Shown: positions 1 through 7,832 of the stretch, one piece after another
Layout of the letters: each line of letters starts with the position of its first letter
How positions within the stretch are numbered: the first letter of the stretch is position 1
Assembly (NCBI GenBank): GCA_023416315.1
Contig: JAEZIA010000352.1
Coordinates: 1-44,805, forward strand
Source of the DNA: Actinomycetes bacterium
GTDB lineage: Bacteria > Actinomycetota > Actinomycetes > Mycobacteriales > Mycobacteriaceae
Direction: 5' to 3'
DNA: 44,805 bases
Notes under the pieces: generated by a model
Seen by the model: the letters and a program-made list of their open reading frames with translations, nothing else
Databases searched by the model: none
What the model was told of the DNA's origin: nothing
Translations under genes and position numbers: made by a program

Positions 1-5
1 AGGCG

Positions 6-1292
6 ATGTCCAACGTTGGCCAGCCGAAGAGCGCAGAAGAAATCCAGAAGGACTGGGACACCAACCCCCGCTGGAAGGGTGTCACCCGCACCTACACCCC
101 GGCCGACGTCGTCGCGCTGCAGGGCAGTGTCGTCGAGGAGGCCACCCTGGCCCGCCGCGGCGCCGAGGTGCTCTGGAACCAGCTGCACGAGATGGAGTTC
201 GTCAACGCCCTGGGCGCGCTGACCGGCAACATGGCGGTCCAGCAGGTCCGCGCCGGCCTGAAGGCCATCTACCTGTCGGGTTGGCAGGTCGCCGGTGACG
301 CCAACCTGTCCGGCCACACCTACCCCGACCAGAGCCTCTACCCGGCCAACTCGGTGCCGCAGGTTGTCCGCCGCATCAACAACGCGTTGCTGCGCGCCGA
401 CGAGATCGCCAAGGTCGAGGGCGACACCTCGGTGGAGAACTGGCTGGCCCCGATCGTCGCCGACGGCGAGGCCGGATTCGGTGGCGCGCTCAACGTCTAC
501 GAGCTGCAGAAGGCGATGATCGCCGCCGGTGTCGCCGGTTCGCACTGGGAAGACCAGCTGGCCTCGGAGAAGAAGTGCGGCCACCTCGGTGGCAAGGTGC
601 TGATCCCGACCCAGCAGCACATCCGCACCCTGACCTCGGCCCGTCTCGCGGCTGACGTCGCCGACGTGCCGACCGTCGTCATCGCCCGTACCGACGCCGA
701 GGCCGCCACGCTCATCACCTCCGATGTCGACGAGCGCGACCAGCCGTTCATCACCGGTGAGCGCACCGCCGAAGGCTTCTACCGGGTGAAGAACGGCCTG
801 GAGCCGTGCATCGCCCGCGCCAAGGCCTACGCGCCGTTCGCCGACCTGATCTGGATGGAGACCGGCACCCCGGACCTGGAGCTGGCAGCGAAGTTCGCCG
901 AGGGCGTCAAGAGCGAGTTCCCGGACCAGATGCTGGCCTACAACTGCTCGCCGTCGTTCAACTGGCGCAAGCACCTCGACGACGCGACGATCGCGAAGTT
1001 CCAGAAGGAGCTCGGCGCGATGGGCTTCAAGTTCCAGTTCATCACGCTGGCCGGCTTCCACGCCCTGAACTACTCGATGTTCGATCTGGCCTACGGCTAC
1101 GCCCGTAACCAGATGACCGCCTACGTCGAGCTGCAGGAGCGCGAGTTCAACGCCGAGGAGCGCGGCTACACCGCCACCAAGCACCAGCGCGAGGTGGGTG
1201 CCGGTTACTTCGACCGGATCGCCACCACCGTGGACCCGACCAGCTCGACCACCGCGCTGAGCGGCTCCACCGAAGAGGGCCAGTTCCACTAA
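6..1292 (+). CDS. aceA: Isocitrate lyase (glyoxylate shunt)
   Basis: This enzyme cleaves isocitrate to succinate and glyoxylate, the first step of the glyoxylate shunt used during growth on fatty acids or acetate, and acts in the cytoplasm. The protein has 428 residues, the length of mycobacterial ICL1. The signature KKCGH is present with the catalytic cysteine at residue 191, the number used in the M. tuberculosis enzyme, and the C-terminus ends GQFH as in ICL1. The start is an ATG five bases into the window, so the ribosome binding site and promoter lie outside it. A strong hairpin follows the stop and probably separates it from the next gene. The neighbour is a 3-hydroxyacyl-CoA dehydrogenase, which fits a fatty-acid-use context. 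Confidence 0.97.
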   Translation: MSNVGQPKSAEEIQKDWDTNPRWKGVTRTYTPADVVALQGSVVEEATLARRGAEVLWNQLHEMEFVNALGALTGNMAVQQVRAGLKAIYLSGWQVAGDANLSGHTYPDQSLYPANSVPQVVRRINNALLRADEIAKVEGDTSVENWLAPIVADGEAGFGGALNVYELQKAMIAAGVAGSHWEDQLASEKKCGHLGGKVLIPTQQHIRTLTSARLAADVADVPTVVIARTDAEAATLITSDVDERDQPFITGERTAEGFYRVKNGLEPCIARAKAYAPFADLIWMETGTPDLELAAKFAEGVKSEFPDQMLAYNCSPSFNWRKHLDDATIAKFQKELGAMGFKFQFITLAGFHALNYSMFDLAYGYARNQMTAYVELQEREFNAEERGYTATKHQREVGAGYFDRIATTVDPTSSTTALSGSTEEGQFH

Positions 1293-1309
1293 GCCCCTAG
1301 ACGCTGAGC

Positions 1310-1357
1310 AGACGCAAACTCGCACGATCGGACATCCGAGCGTGCGAGTTTGTGTCT
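1310..1357 (+). terminator. Hairpin between aceA and fadB2, probable terminator
   Basis: Two 17-base arms (1310-1326 and 1341-1357) pair along their whole length, with one G-U wobble, around a 14-base loop. There is no clear U tract, which is common for mycobacterial intrinsic terminators. It sits 18 bases after the aceA stop and ahead of the fadB2 start, so it would end aceA transcription or protect its 3' end. The termination role is inferred from position and structure. Confidence 0.7.
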
Positions 1358-1385
1358 GTTCGCGCCTTTAGTAGAAAGTGTCTTC

Positions 1386-2240
1386 GTGAGTATCGAACGA
1401 GTAGGTGTGGTCGGAGCCGGGCAGATGGGCTCGGGCATCGTCGAGGTGTCGGCCAAGGCCGGCGCGAATGTCGTTGTCTACGAGCCGACGGACGCGTTGC
1501 TCAACGCCGGCCGGGACCGCGTCACCTCCTCGCTGGAACGCGCCACCAGCAAGGGCAAACTCTCCGAAGCCGATCGCGACGCGACGCTGGCCCGGCTGAC
1601 GTTCACCACCGACCTCGCCGACCTGTCCGATCGGCAGCTGGTGATCGAGGCCGTCGTCGAGGACGAGACCGTCAAGGGCAAGATCTTCGCCCAGCTCGAC
1701 GAGCTGATCACCGATCCCGACGCCGTGCTCGCCTCGAACACTTCCAGCATCCCGATCATGAAAATCGCTGCGGCGACGAAGAATCCGAGCCGCGTGCTGG
1801 GCCTGCACTTCTTCAACCCGGTGCCGGTGCTGCCGCTCGTCGAGCTGATCAACACGCTGGTCACCTCCGACGACGCCATCGCGCGGGTCGAGAAGTTCGC
1901 ATCCGAGGTGCTCGGCAAGAAGGTCGTGCGCTGCGGCGACCGCTCCGGGTTCGTGGTCAACGCGCTGCTGGTGCCCTACCTGCTCTCGGCCATCCGCATG
2001 GTCGAGGCCGGCGTGGCCACCGTCGAAGACGTCGACACCGCGATCGTCGCCGGTCTCTCGCATCCGATGGGCCCGCTGCGGCTGTCGGACCTGATCGGCC
2101 TGGACACCATGAAGCTGATCGCCGACTCGATGTACGAAGAGCTCAAGGACGCGCATTACGCGCCGCCGCCCCTGCTGCTGCGCATGGTCGAGGCCGGAAT
2201 GCTCGGCAAGAAGTCCGGCCAGGGCTTCTACAGTTATTAG
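1386..2240 (+). CDS. fadB2: 3-hydroxybutyryl-CoA dehydrogenase
   Basis: This is an NAD(P)-dependent 3-hydroxyacyl-CoA dehydrogenase that interconverts acetoacetyl-CoA and 3-hydroxybutyryl-CoA. From the GTG at 1386 it has 284 residues, close to mycobacterial FadB2. The N-terminal Rossmann fold shows GAGQMG at residues 10-15. The catalytic histidine is in LHFFNPVP at about residue 141, preceded by SNTSS, and the C-terminal helical domain ends with KKSGQGFYSY. An upstream in-frame TTG at 1350 lies inside the hairpin after aceA and is unlikely to be used; no strong ribosome binding site is visible for either start. The stop overlaps the stop of the convergent PPK2 gene by four bases. The aceA-fadB2 order matches M. 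tuberculosis. Confidence 0.93.
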   Translation: MSIERVGVVGAGQMGSGIVEVSAKAGANVVVYEPTDALLNAGRDRVTSSLERATSKGKLSEADRDATLARLTFTTDLADLSDRQLVIEAVVEDETVKGKIFAQLDELITDPDAVLASNTSSIPIMKIAAATKNPSRVLGLHFFNPVPVLPLVELINTLVTSDDAIARVEKFASEVLGKKVVRCGDRSGFVVNALLVPYLLSAIRMVEAGVATVEDVDTAIVAGLSHPMGPLRLSDLIGLDTMKLIADSMYEELKDAHYAPPPLLLRMVEAGMLGKKSGQGFYSY

Positions 2241-3094
2241 GCCTCGGCCAGCTTCCTGCGCTCGGCCTCGACGTCGAAGTCGGCGGGCGGCCACTGCAGG
2301 TTCAGCGACTTGAGCGCCTCGATCAGCAACTCGTTGATGGCCAGTCGGCTGTACCACTTCTTGTCGCTGGGGATGACGTACCAGGGCGCGTAGTCGGTCG
2401 AGGTCCGGTCCAGCACGGCCTGATAGGCCTCCTGGTACGCCGGCCACAGCTTGCGTTCGGTGAGATCGCCCGGGTTGTACTTCCAGTACTTGTCCGGACG
2501 CTCGAGCCGCTCGGACAGCCGCTTCTTCTGCTCGTCGAGGGAGACGAACATCGCGCACTTGATGATCGTCGTCCCGGCGTCGACGAGTTCCTTTTCGAAG
2601 GCGTTGATCTCGTCGTAGCGGGTCTCCCAGACCTCCCGGGGCACCAGGTCGTGCACCCGCACCACGAGCACATCCTCGTAGTGCGAGCGGTCGAACACCC
2701 CGATCTGGCCGGCGGTGGGCAGGGCCTTGCGGATACGCCAGAGGTAGTGGTGGGCGCGTTCCTCCTCGGTCGGCACGCCGAAGCTGGTGTAGCGGATGCC
2801 CTGCGGATTGCCCGCTCCGACAACATGTTTGACGATGCCGCCCTTGCCGGCGGTGTCCATGCCCTGCAGGATCAACAGCAGTGAGCGGGTGTCGCCGGCC
2901 CTGCCATTGGCGTACAGCATCTCCTGCAGGTCGGCGAACCGCTCGTTGCGCTGTGCCTGCACCTCATCCGAGCCCGCCTTGTCGCCGGTGTATCCCGGCG
3001 TGGAGTCGGTGTCGATATCGGCGACCTTGTCGCCCGGACGGAACCGCAGCCCCTTGTGCGGCTCATGATTCCACTCGGCAGGCAGATCACCCAT
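2237..3094 (-). CDS. ppk2: Polyphosphate kinase 2 family phosphotransferase
   Basis: PPK2 enzymes move phosphate between polyphosphate and nucleoside mono- or diphosphates. From the ATG at 3094 the protein has 285 residues. It shows the PPK2 Walker A motif GMDTAGKGG (residues 78-86), the Walker B stretch FDRSHYEDV (134-142) and the lid region with ERPDKYWKYNPGD around 198-210. The N-terminal ADIDTDSTPGYTG also fits the polyphosphate:nucleotide phosphotransferase subgroup. A GTG at 3130 would add 12 residues but would overlap the upstream surface-protein gene. The sequence does not settle whether AMP or ADP is the acceptor. In M. tuberculosis this position next to fadB2 is held by mycolic acid methyltransferases, so the gene is accessory here. 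Confidence 0.9.
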   Translation of the reverse strand: MGDLPAEWNHEPHKGLRFRPGDKVADIDTDSTPGYTGDKAGSDEVQAQRNERFADLQEMLYANGRAGDTRSLLLILQGMDTAGKGGIVKHVVGAGNPQGIRYTSFGVPTEEERAHHYLWRIRKALPTAGQIGVFDRSHYEDVLVVRVHDLVPREVWETRYDEINAFEKELVDAGTTIIKCAMFVSLDEQKKRLSERLERPDKYWKYNPGDLTERKLWPAYQEAYQAVLDRTSTDYAPWYVIPSDKKWYSRLAINELLIEALKSLNLQWPPADFDVEAERRKLAEA

Positions 3095-3116
3095 AGCCGA
3101 CGAGACTAGTCGGCGG

Positions 3117-4484
3117 TCAGCCGCCCGCACCGCGGCGGCGGGAAACCACCATGATTCCCACGACCGCCAGCGCCAGCACGCCCGCCGCGACGGCCACGCC
3201 GATCAGCACGTTGCGGTTCCGGTCGATCCACGACGACGGCTCAACGACGGAGGCCGCCAGCTTCACGTTGTAGCCGGGCAGCGGCTCCTGGCCGGGCCGC
3301 TGGATACCGGGCAGCAGCTGGGTCTGGTTGATCACGAACAGGGCCTCGCCCTTATCGGTCTTCGACCACTGGCCCCAGGCCGGCACCTCTTCGTCGAGCA
3401 GCACCTTGGTGGCGTTGTTGACGGCGGGATCCTTGCCGAGGTCGGTGAGCGTCGACACCCGGAACGGTTGGGACTGACCCCGGTCGAATTTGACCTGGAC
3501 CAACACGTTCTTCTTGGTGTTCACCGGTGCCGGCTTGGTCGGCGGCGGCTGGCCGGGCCCTGGCTGGTAGCCACCGCCGGAGAAGCTGCCCACCGACAGG
3601 TTGGTGGCCGGCCCGGAGGCCGGTCGCGTCATCGCGGTGAAGTTGTACGTGCCGGCGTTGGGGACGTTGAGGGTGGCCCGCTGCAGCGGCGGCACCGTGA
3701 AGACCTGGGTCCTGCCGCCGTAGTCGTACAGCACGCTCAGCGGCGCCCGATACGGGTTGGTGAACACCGGCCGGTAGAAGGTGTCGTAGCTGATCCAGCT
3801 CGAATTCCACAGCGAGACCGGGCTACTCAGCGTCATACCGGTGGTCAGTGTCGAGGTGCTCACGACCGACGACACCGACTCCTGCCAGGTGGTGATCTCC
3901 TCCGACGTCACCTCCGTCGATGTCGTGGTGGTCACTTCCGAGGCCAACGCCGTGGCGACGTCCTCCTGCGACACCTCCGGCTCTGCCGGATCGGCAAGGG
4001 GGGCATCCGATGGCGCTTCCCCGCCTGCCGAGGGCGCCGAGGTACCGGTTTCTTCGGTGCCGCCACCGGCGGGCGCTTCGGTGCTCCCGTTGCCGCCGCC
4101 GGGCTCCTCCGCAGGTCCGGCCGCCGGCGGTTCTGCGCCGCCGGGTCCGTCGGGCAGACCACCGCCCGGCAGATCGGTACCGCCCGGCTCGTCAAGGCCG
4201 CCGCCGGGCGACGGTGCTTCGCCGGCCGGCTCCTCGGGCAGGCCGCCGCCCGAAGGCTCCTCGACGGTGCCACCGCCCGAAGGCTCCTCGACGCCGCCGC
4301 CGGAGGGGGCTTCCGGGACGCTGCCGCCGTCGTCGCCGCCGCTAAAGCTGCTGCCGCCGTCGTCGTCGCTGTACGGGTCGGCCGCGCTGACCGCGGTGCC
4401 AGCAAAGAGGGCTGAGGTCGATATCGCCACAGCGGCGATCACCGCCGCCGGCTTATGCAACTTGGCGATGCTGTCCTGATCCAC
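3117..4484 (-). CDS. Secreted Pro/Gly/Glu-repeat protein with C-terminal membrane anchor
   Basis: I do not recognise a named family. From the GTG at 4484, which follows an AGGGAGG ribosome binding site, the protein has 455 residues. Residues 1-34 form a signal peptide ending in AVSA before ADPYSDDD. A low-complexity segment of roughly 110 residues follows, built from copies of EEPSGGG and PGGG-type units, then a Ser/Thr-rich stretch. The folded C-terminal half has WNSSWISYDTF and later PAWGQWSKTDKGEALFVIN. One transmembrane helix (VLIGVAVAAGVLALAVVGIMV) and a basic RRRGAGG tail end it. This suggests a surface protein held by a C-terminal helix with an extended stalk. It lies 22 bases from ppk2 in the same direction and diverges from a lipoprotein gene. 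Confidence 0.75.
   Translation of the reverse strand: MDQDSIAKLHKPAAVIAAVAISTSALFAGTAVSAADPYSDDDGGSSFSGGDDGGSVPEAPSGGGVEEPSGGGTVEEPSGGGLPEEPAGEAPSPGGGLDEPGGTDLPGGGLPDGPGGAEPPAAGPAEEPGGGNGSTEAPAGGGTEETGTSAPSAGGEAPSDAPLADPAEPEVSQEDVATALASEVTTTTSTEVTSEEITTWQESVSSVVSTSTLTTGMTLSSPVSLWNSSWISYDTFYRPVFTNPYRAPLSVLYDYGGRTQVFTVPPLQRATLNVPNAGTYNFTAMTRPASGPATNLSVGSFSGGGYQPGPGQPPPTKPAPVNTKKNVLVQVKFDRGQSQPFRVSTLTDLGKDPAVNNATKVLLDEEVPAWGQWSKTDKGEALFVINQTQLLPGIQRPGQEPLPGYNVKLAASVVEPSSWIDRNRNVLIGVAVAAGVLALAVVGIMVVSRRRGAGG
4246..4293 (-). repeat. Tandem DNA repeat inside the surface-protein gene
   Basis: A perfect 21-base unit occurs at 4246-4266 and again at 4273-4293, a period of 27 bases or nine codons. It encodes the repeated VEEPSGGG peptide. 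Diverged versions of the unit continue on both sides through the Pro/Gly-rich segment. Such a repeat can gain or lose units by slippage without breaking the frame. Confidence 0.75.
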
Positions 4485-4689
4485 CCCGGCCTCCCTAGAC
4501 CTTCTAGACGCGATGACGCGAAACCGTTCCGCCCGAAGACATATCTCGTGGCAGTCCCAAGGCACTGTTCTACATCATTCACAGCTCTTTTACAGCGAGG
4601 TTCGGCCTCCTGCTCGCTTGCACAACCTTTTCGCCGCCGCTCAGTTAACATTTTCTCGACTTTTGAGTCGACGAGCCCTGGGGGATTTG
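4485..4689. promoter_or_regulatory. Divergent intergenic region between surface protein and lipoprotein
   Basis: This 205-base gap separates two divergent secreted-protein genes and is AT-richer than its surroundings, so promoters for both should lie here. CTAGAC is repeated directly at 4495-4500 and 4504-4509, next to the leftward ribosome binding site. A TCGACT/AGTCGA inverted repeat lies in the stretch rich in T just before the rightward gene. I cannot assign a regulator or an exact promoter. Confidence 0.35.
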
Positions 4690-5604
4690 GTGGCGGTACG
4701 GATCTGGTCGGTCAGCGTGGCAGTGCTGTCGCTCGCACTTGCCGCCGCGGGGTGTGGGCATGACAACGCGGCCAAACCCTCGGCGGAATCGTCGGCCGCC
4801 CCCTCGACCGCCGCGGCCGCGCCGCAGCCGTCCGGGCAGCCGGATGTCAACAACAACGGGGTGCCCGACGCCTCGGCCGACGACAAGGACTGGCCCGGCA
4901 AGATGACGGCCACCTACCAGGACGCCACTTCGCCGGAGGCGATCACCGGCCGCAATCTGATCAAGAACGATCACCTGCTGGAGGACCTGGCCGACGGCAT
5001 CACCGAGTCGCTGAAGCTGCCGTACGACATCCCCCTGATCGGCAAGCAGTGTGGAACCGCCAACGCCTACTGGAGTCCGAACGACCAGTCGGTGACGATC
5101 TGCTACGAGGATGCGGCGGACGCGCTGGATATCTACACCGCGGCCGGCGACGCCGATCCGAAGGCGTCGGCGATCAACTCCGAGATCGCGACGTTCTACC
5201 ACGAGACCGGGCACATGGTGATCAGCCTCTACGACCTGCCTGTGACCGGTCGGGAGGAGGATGTCGCCGACCAGCTGGCCGCCTACATCCTGCTGACGCC
5301 CGGGCCGGACGGAAAGATCGACCCCGAGTCGGTGCAGGCGGTCAAGGACTTTGCCAGGGAATTCAAAGGCTACAGCGACCAGAAGGGCGGCGAAATCGAC
5401 GAAGGTCAGCTCGCCGACGTCCACTCGTTGGATCTGGCCCGGATGTACAACCTGGAATGCTGGGTCTACGGATCCGATCCCACGGGCAACGCGGACCTGG
5501 TGAAAAGTGGTGCGCTGCCGCAGGATCGGGCCGAGGGCTGCGAGGACGAGTACGACAAGTTGAGCCGTTCCTGGGATACCCTGCTGGAGCCGTACCTCAA
5601 GTGA
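4690..5604 (+). CDS. Lipoprotein with HExxH metallopeptidase-like domain (DUF4344)
   Basis: The protein has 304 residues from the GTG at 4690, which sits about six bases after a GGGGG ribosome binding site; a TTG one codon earlier is possible. A signal peptide ends in the lipobox LAAAGC with the lipidated cysteine at residue 22, so it should be anchored on the outer face of the membrane. A low-complexity Ala/Pro/Ser linker follows, with DVNNNGVPD resembling a calcium-binding loop. The folded domain contains FYHETGHMVI, a zinc-peptidase-like HExxH at residues 171-175, followed by REEDVADQLAAY, which could supply a third ligand. This matches the putative metallopeptidase family DUF4344. A substrate cannot be inferred. 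It overlaps the convergent TetR gene by eight bases. Confidence 0.8.
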   Translation: MAVRIWSVSVAVLSLALAAAGCGHDNAAKPSAESSAAPSTAAAAPQPSGQPDVNNNGVPDASADDKDWPGKMTATYQDATSPEAITGRNLIKNDHLLEDLADGITESLKLPYDIPLIGKQCGTANAYWSPNDQSVTICYEDAADALDIYTAAGDADPKASAINSEIATFYHETGHMVISLYDLPVTGREEDVADQLAAYILLTPGPDGKIDPESVQAVKDFAREFKGYSDQKGGEIDEGQLADVHSLDLARMYNLECWVYGSDPTGNADLVKSGALPQDRAEGCEDEYDKLSRSWDTLLEPYLK

Positions 5605-6307
5605 GCGGCGGCAGCATCGGTGACGGATGCGGGCCGGCGCTGAACCTGTCCAGCGAGCCGCCGGCCTCGACGATGCCGCACAGCGCGTTCCAGCACAGCA
5701 TCGTCAGGTAGTCGATCAGTTCGTCGCTGCTCATCCGCGGATTCGACATCCACGAGTGCGTTGCCAACTGCACGCCGCCGACGATCAGGTAGGCCCACGG
5801 CTCGACACCGCCGGTATCCATCCCGGCCCGCTGCATCCGCCTTCGCAGCACCACCGCGAGCATCCTCGCGATGATTTGCTCCGAGTCGGCGATGACTTTG
5901 TTTTTGCTGGCCGAACTGTTTGCCATCACGAATCGGTACGGCTCGGGCTCGGAGGCGACGGTGTCGACGTACACCCGGATGATCTCCCGGGTGAGGTCGA
6001 ATCCGTCCAGGTTCGACGAGAGCGCGGCGGCCATGTTGGGGATCAGCGTGGTCTGCGCGAAGCGCATCATCACCGCGGTGGTGAGGTCGTTCTTGTCGAC
6101 GAAATAGCGGTACAGCACGGTCTTCGAGACACCGATCTCCGCAGCTATCTCGTCCATACTGACGTCGCGGCCCCGCCGGCGGATAGCCTCGAGCGCGCCG
6201 TCGACCAACTCGGTGCGGCGTTCGACCTTGTGTTGGTGCCAGCGACGCTTGCGACCATCGGTCTTGGCGCGGGCGTTGTCCAAGCCAGGGCTGAGCTTCT
6301 GAGCCAC
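5597..6307 (-). CDS. TetR family transcriptional regulator
   Basis: This is a DNA-binding repressor of about 236 residues from the GTG at 6307, close to Rv0472c at the same place in M. tuberculosis. The helix-turn-helix is at about residues 50-70 (MDEIAAEIGVSKTVLYRYF), preceded by a basic arm rich in Arg and Lys. The C-terminal ligand domain is all-helical and has no recognisable effector signature. Residues upstream of 6307 are open for another 67 codons, but that stretch would run through the divergent promoter region; a TTG at 6337 is the other realistic start. It diverges from the DUF445 gene with about 100 bases between, so that gene is a plausible target. The 3' end overlaps the lipoprotein gene by eight bases. 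Confidence 0.88.
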   Translation of the reverse strand: MAQKLSPGLDNARAKTDGRKRRWHQHKVERRTELVDGALEAIRRRGRDVSMDEIAAEIGVSKTVLYRYFVDKNDLTTAVMMRFAQTTLIPNMAAALSSNLDGFDLTREIIRVYVDTVASEPEPYRFVMANSSASKNKVIADSEQIIARMLAVVLRRRMQRAGMDTGGVEPWAYLIVGGVQLATHSWMSNPRMSSDELIDYLTMLCWNALCGIVEAGGSLDRFSAGPHPSPMLPPLT

Positions 6308-6339
6308 TATCGCGGAGTCCGTTTCCCTCGTTCTCAACG

Positions 6340-6345
6340 ATTCTA
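6340..6345 (-). promoter_or_regulatory. Possible -10 element of the tetR gene
   Basis: The leftward strand reads TAGAAT here, fitting the actinobacterial TANNNT -10 consensus. It would give a short leader of about 25 bases containing GAGGGA, then the GTG at 6307. The spacing between GAGGGA and the GTG is longer than usual, so the start remains uncertain. Confidence 0.4.
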
Positions 6346-6405
6346 CGGTCCAACCAAACGGCGGCGTCACATTAACTGGGTCCAGGCATAGCGGATGATG
6401 GACAT

Positions 6406-7740
6406 GTGGCAGCCAAACACCGCCTCCCGGCGTTGCCGGCAGAGGCACCCCGCACGGGCACGTCGTTCGCGGAGTCGTTCGCCGGGGCCGACCCCGAGGC
6501 GGACGCACAGCGGCGCCGCGCGCTGCGCCGGATGAAGACCGTGGCGCTGGGGTTTCTGGTCGGTGCCACCGTGATTTTCCTGGTCTGCCGGTGGGGCCAG
6601 GCGCAGGGTGGACCGGCCTGGATCGGCTATGTGGGCGCCGCCGCCGAAGCCGGGATGGTCGGCGCGCTGGCGGACTGGTTCGCCGTCACCGCGCTGTTCC
6701 GCCACCCGCTCGGGCTCAAGATCCCGCACACCGCGATCATCAAGCGCAAAAAGGATCAGCTGGGTGAGGGACTCGGCACGTTCGTGCGGGAGAATTTCCT
6801 GTCGCCCGCGGTGGTGGAGACCAAGCTGCGCGACGCCGAAGTGGCTGGCCGACTCGGTAAGTGGCTGTCGGAGCCGACGCATGCCCAGCGAGTGGCCACC
6901 GAGGCGGGCACCGTGTTGCGGGTCGTGGTGGAGCTGCTCAACGACGACGACATCCAGCAGGTCATCGACCGCACGATCGTCCGGCGGCTCGCCGAACCGC
7001 AGTGGGGCCCGCCGGTCGGGCGGGTGCTGGCGCAGCTGCTCGCCGAGAACCGCCAGGAAGCCCTCATCCAGTTGCTGTGCGACCGCGCCTTCGAGTGGGC
7101 GCTCAACGCGGGCGAGACGATCGAACGCGTCGTCACCCGCGACTCACCCAGCTGGTCACCGCGATTCGTCGACCAGCTGGTGGGCGACCGCATCCATCGC
7201 GAGCTGATGGATTTCACCGACAAGGTGCGACGCAACCCGAATCACGAACTGCGCCAATCGGCTAACCGGTTCCTGTTCGAGTTCGCCAACGATCTGCAGA
7301 ACGACGAGGCGACGATCGCCCGTGCCGAGGCGGTCAAGGAACAGCTGATGGAGCGTGACGAGGTCACTCGCGCGGCCGAGACGGCGTGGAAGACGTTGAA
7401 GCGCTTGGTGCTCGAAGGGGTCGACGACCCGTCGAGCACGTTGCGGACCCGGATCACCGATTCGGTGGTGCGGATCGGGGAGTCGCTGCGCGATGACGCC
7501 GAGCTGCGCGACAAGGTGGACAACTGGATCGTCCGCGGGGCGCAGCACCTGGTCGCCCAGTACGGGGCGGAAATCACCACGATCATCACCGACACCATCG
7601 AGCGGTGGGACGCCGACGAGGCCAGCAGGCGCATCGAATTGCACGTCGGTCGGGACCTGCAATTCATCCGGATCAACGGCACCGTGGTGGGTGCACTCGC
7701 CGGGCTGGTCATCTATACCGTGGCGCAAATATTGTTCTGA
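6406..7740 (+). CDS. DUF445 family membrane protein
   Basis: The protein has 444 residues from the GTG at 6406 and corresponds in place and length to Rv0473. A cytoplasmic N-terminus is followed by a transmembrane helix (VALGFLVGATVIFLVC, about residues 45-61) and a second hydrophobic segment with YVGAAAEAGMVGALADWFAVTALF, the best conserved part of DUF445. A long charged helical region follows, and a C-terminal helix (VVGALAGLVIYTVAQILF) anchors the other end. The family is widespread and its function is not established; the helical middle would stretch between membrane anchors. It diverges from the TetR gene. ATGs at 6395 and 6398 are out of frame. Confidence 0.88.
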   Translation: MAAKHRLPALPAEAPRTGTSFAESFAGADPEADAQRRRALRRMKTVALGFLVGATVIFLVCRWGQAQGGPAWIGYVGAAAEAGMVGALADWFAVTALFRHPLGLKIPHTAIIKRKKDQLGEGLGTFVRENFLSPAVVETKLRDAEVAGRLGKWLSEPTHAQRVATEAGTVLRVVVELLNDDDIQQVIDRTIVRRLAEPQWGPPVGRVLAQLLAENRQEALIQLLCDRAFEWALNAGETIERVVTRDSPSWSPRFVDQLVGDRIHRELMDFTDKVRRNPNHELRQSANRFLFEFANDLQNDEATIARAEAVKEQLMERDEVTRAAETAWKTLKRLVLEGVDDPSSTLRTRITDSVVRIGESLRDDAELRDKVDNWIVRGAQHLVAQYGAEITTIITDTIERWDADEASRRIELHVGRDLQFIRINGTVVGALAGLVIYTVAQILF

Positions 7741-7753
7741 CCTGCGCTAGCAG

Positions 7754-7773
7754 GTGCTTGCAAAAGTTAGCAC
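7754..7773. promoter_or_regulatory. Inverted repeat upstream of the XRE regulator, candidate operator
   Basis: GTGCT and AGCAC flank ten bases to form an inverted repeat with TTGCAA inside it, and GCTAGCA lies just upstream (7746-7752). The element is about 60 bases before the start of the XRE gene and directly after the DUF445 stop, where a promoter is expected. Autoregulation by the XRE protein is a reasonable inference but is not shown. Confidence 0.45.
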
Positions 7774-7832
7774 CCCCGCGTAATGTGGTGCTCGTACGCA
7801 TCGGGTACCCAAGTGCGACGGGAGGGCGAATC

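Noticed and set aside
1310..1357. tRNA or small RNA gene between aceA and fadB2
   Set aside because: The structure is a single hairpin with no cloverleaf or tRNA-conserved bases.
4246..4293. CRISPR-like repeat array
   Set aside because: The repeats are only 21 bases with 6-base gaps, in frame within a coding repeat, with no cas genes.
3468..4415. Plus-strand frames opposite the repeat-rich surface protein
   Set aside because: They mirror the Pro/Gly repeat and have Arg/Ala/Gly-rich nonsense composition; the minus-strand gene has a signal peptide, ribosome binding site and membrane anchor.
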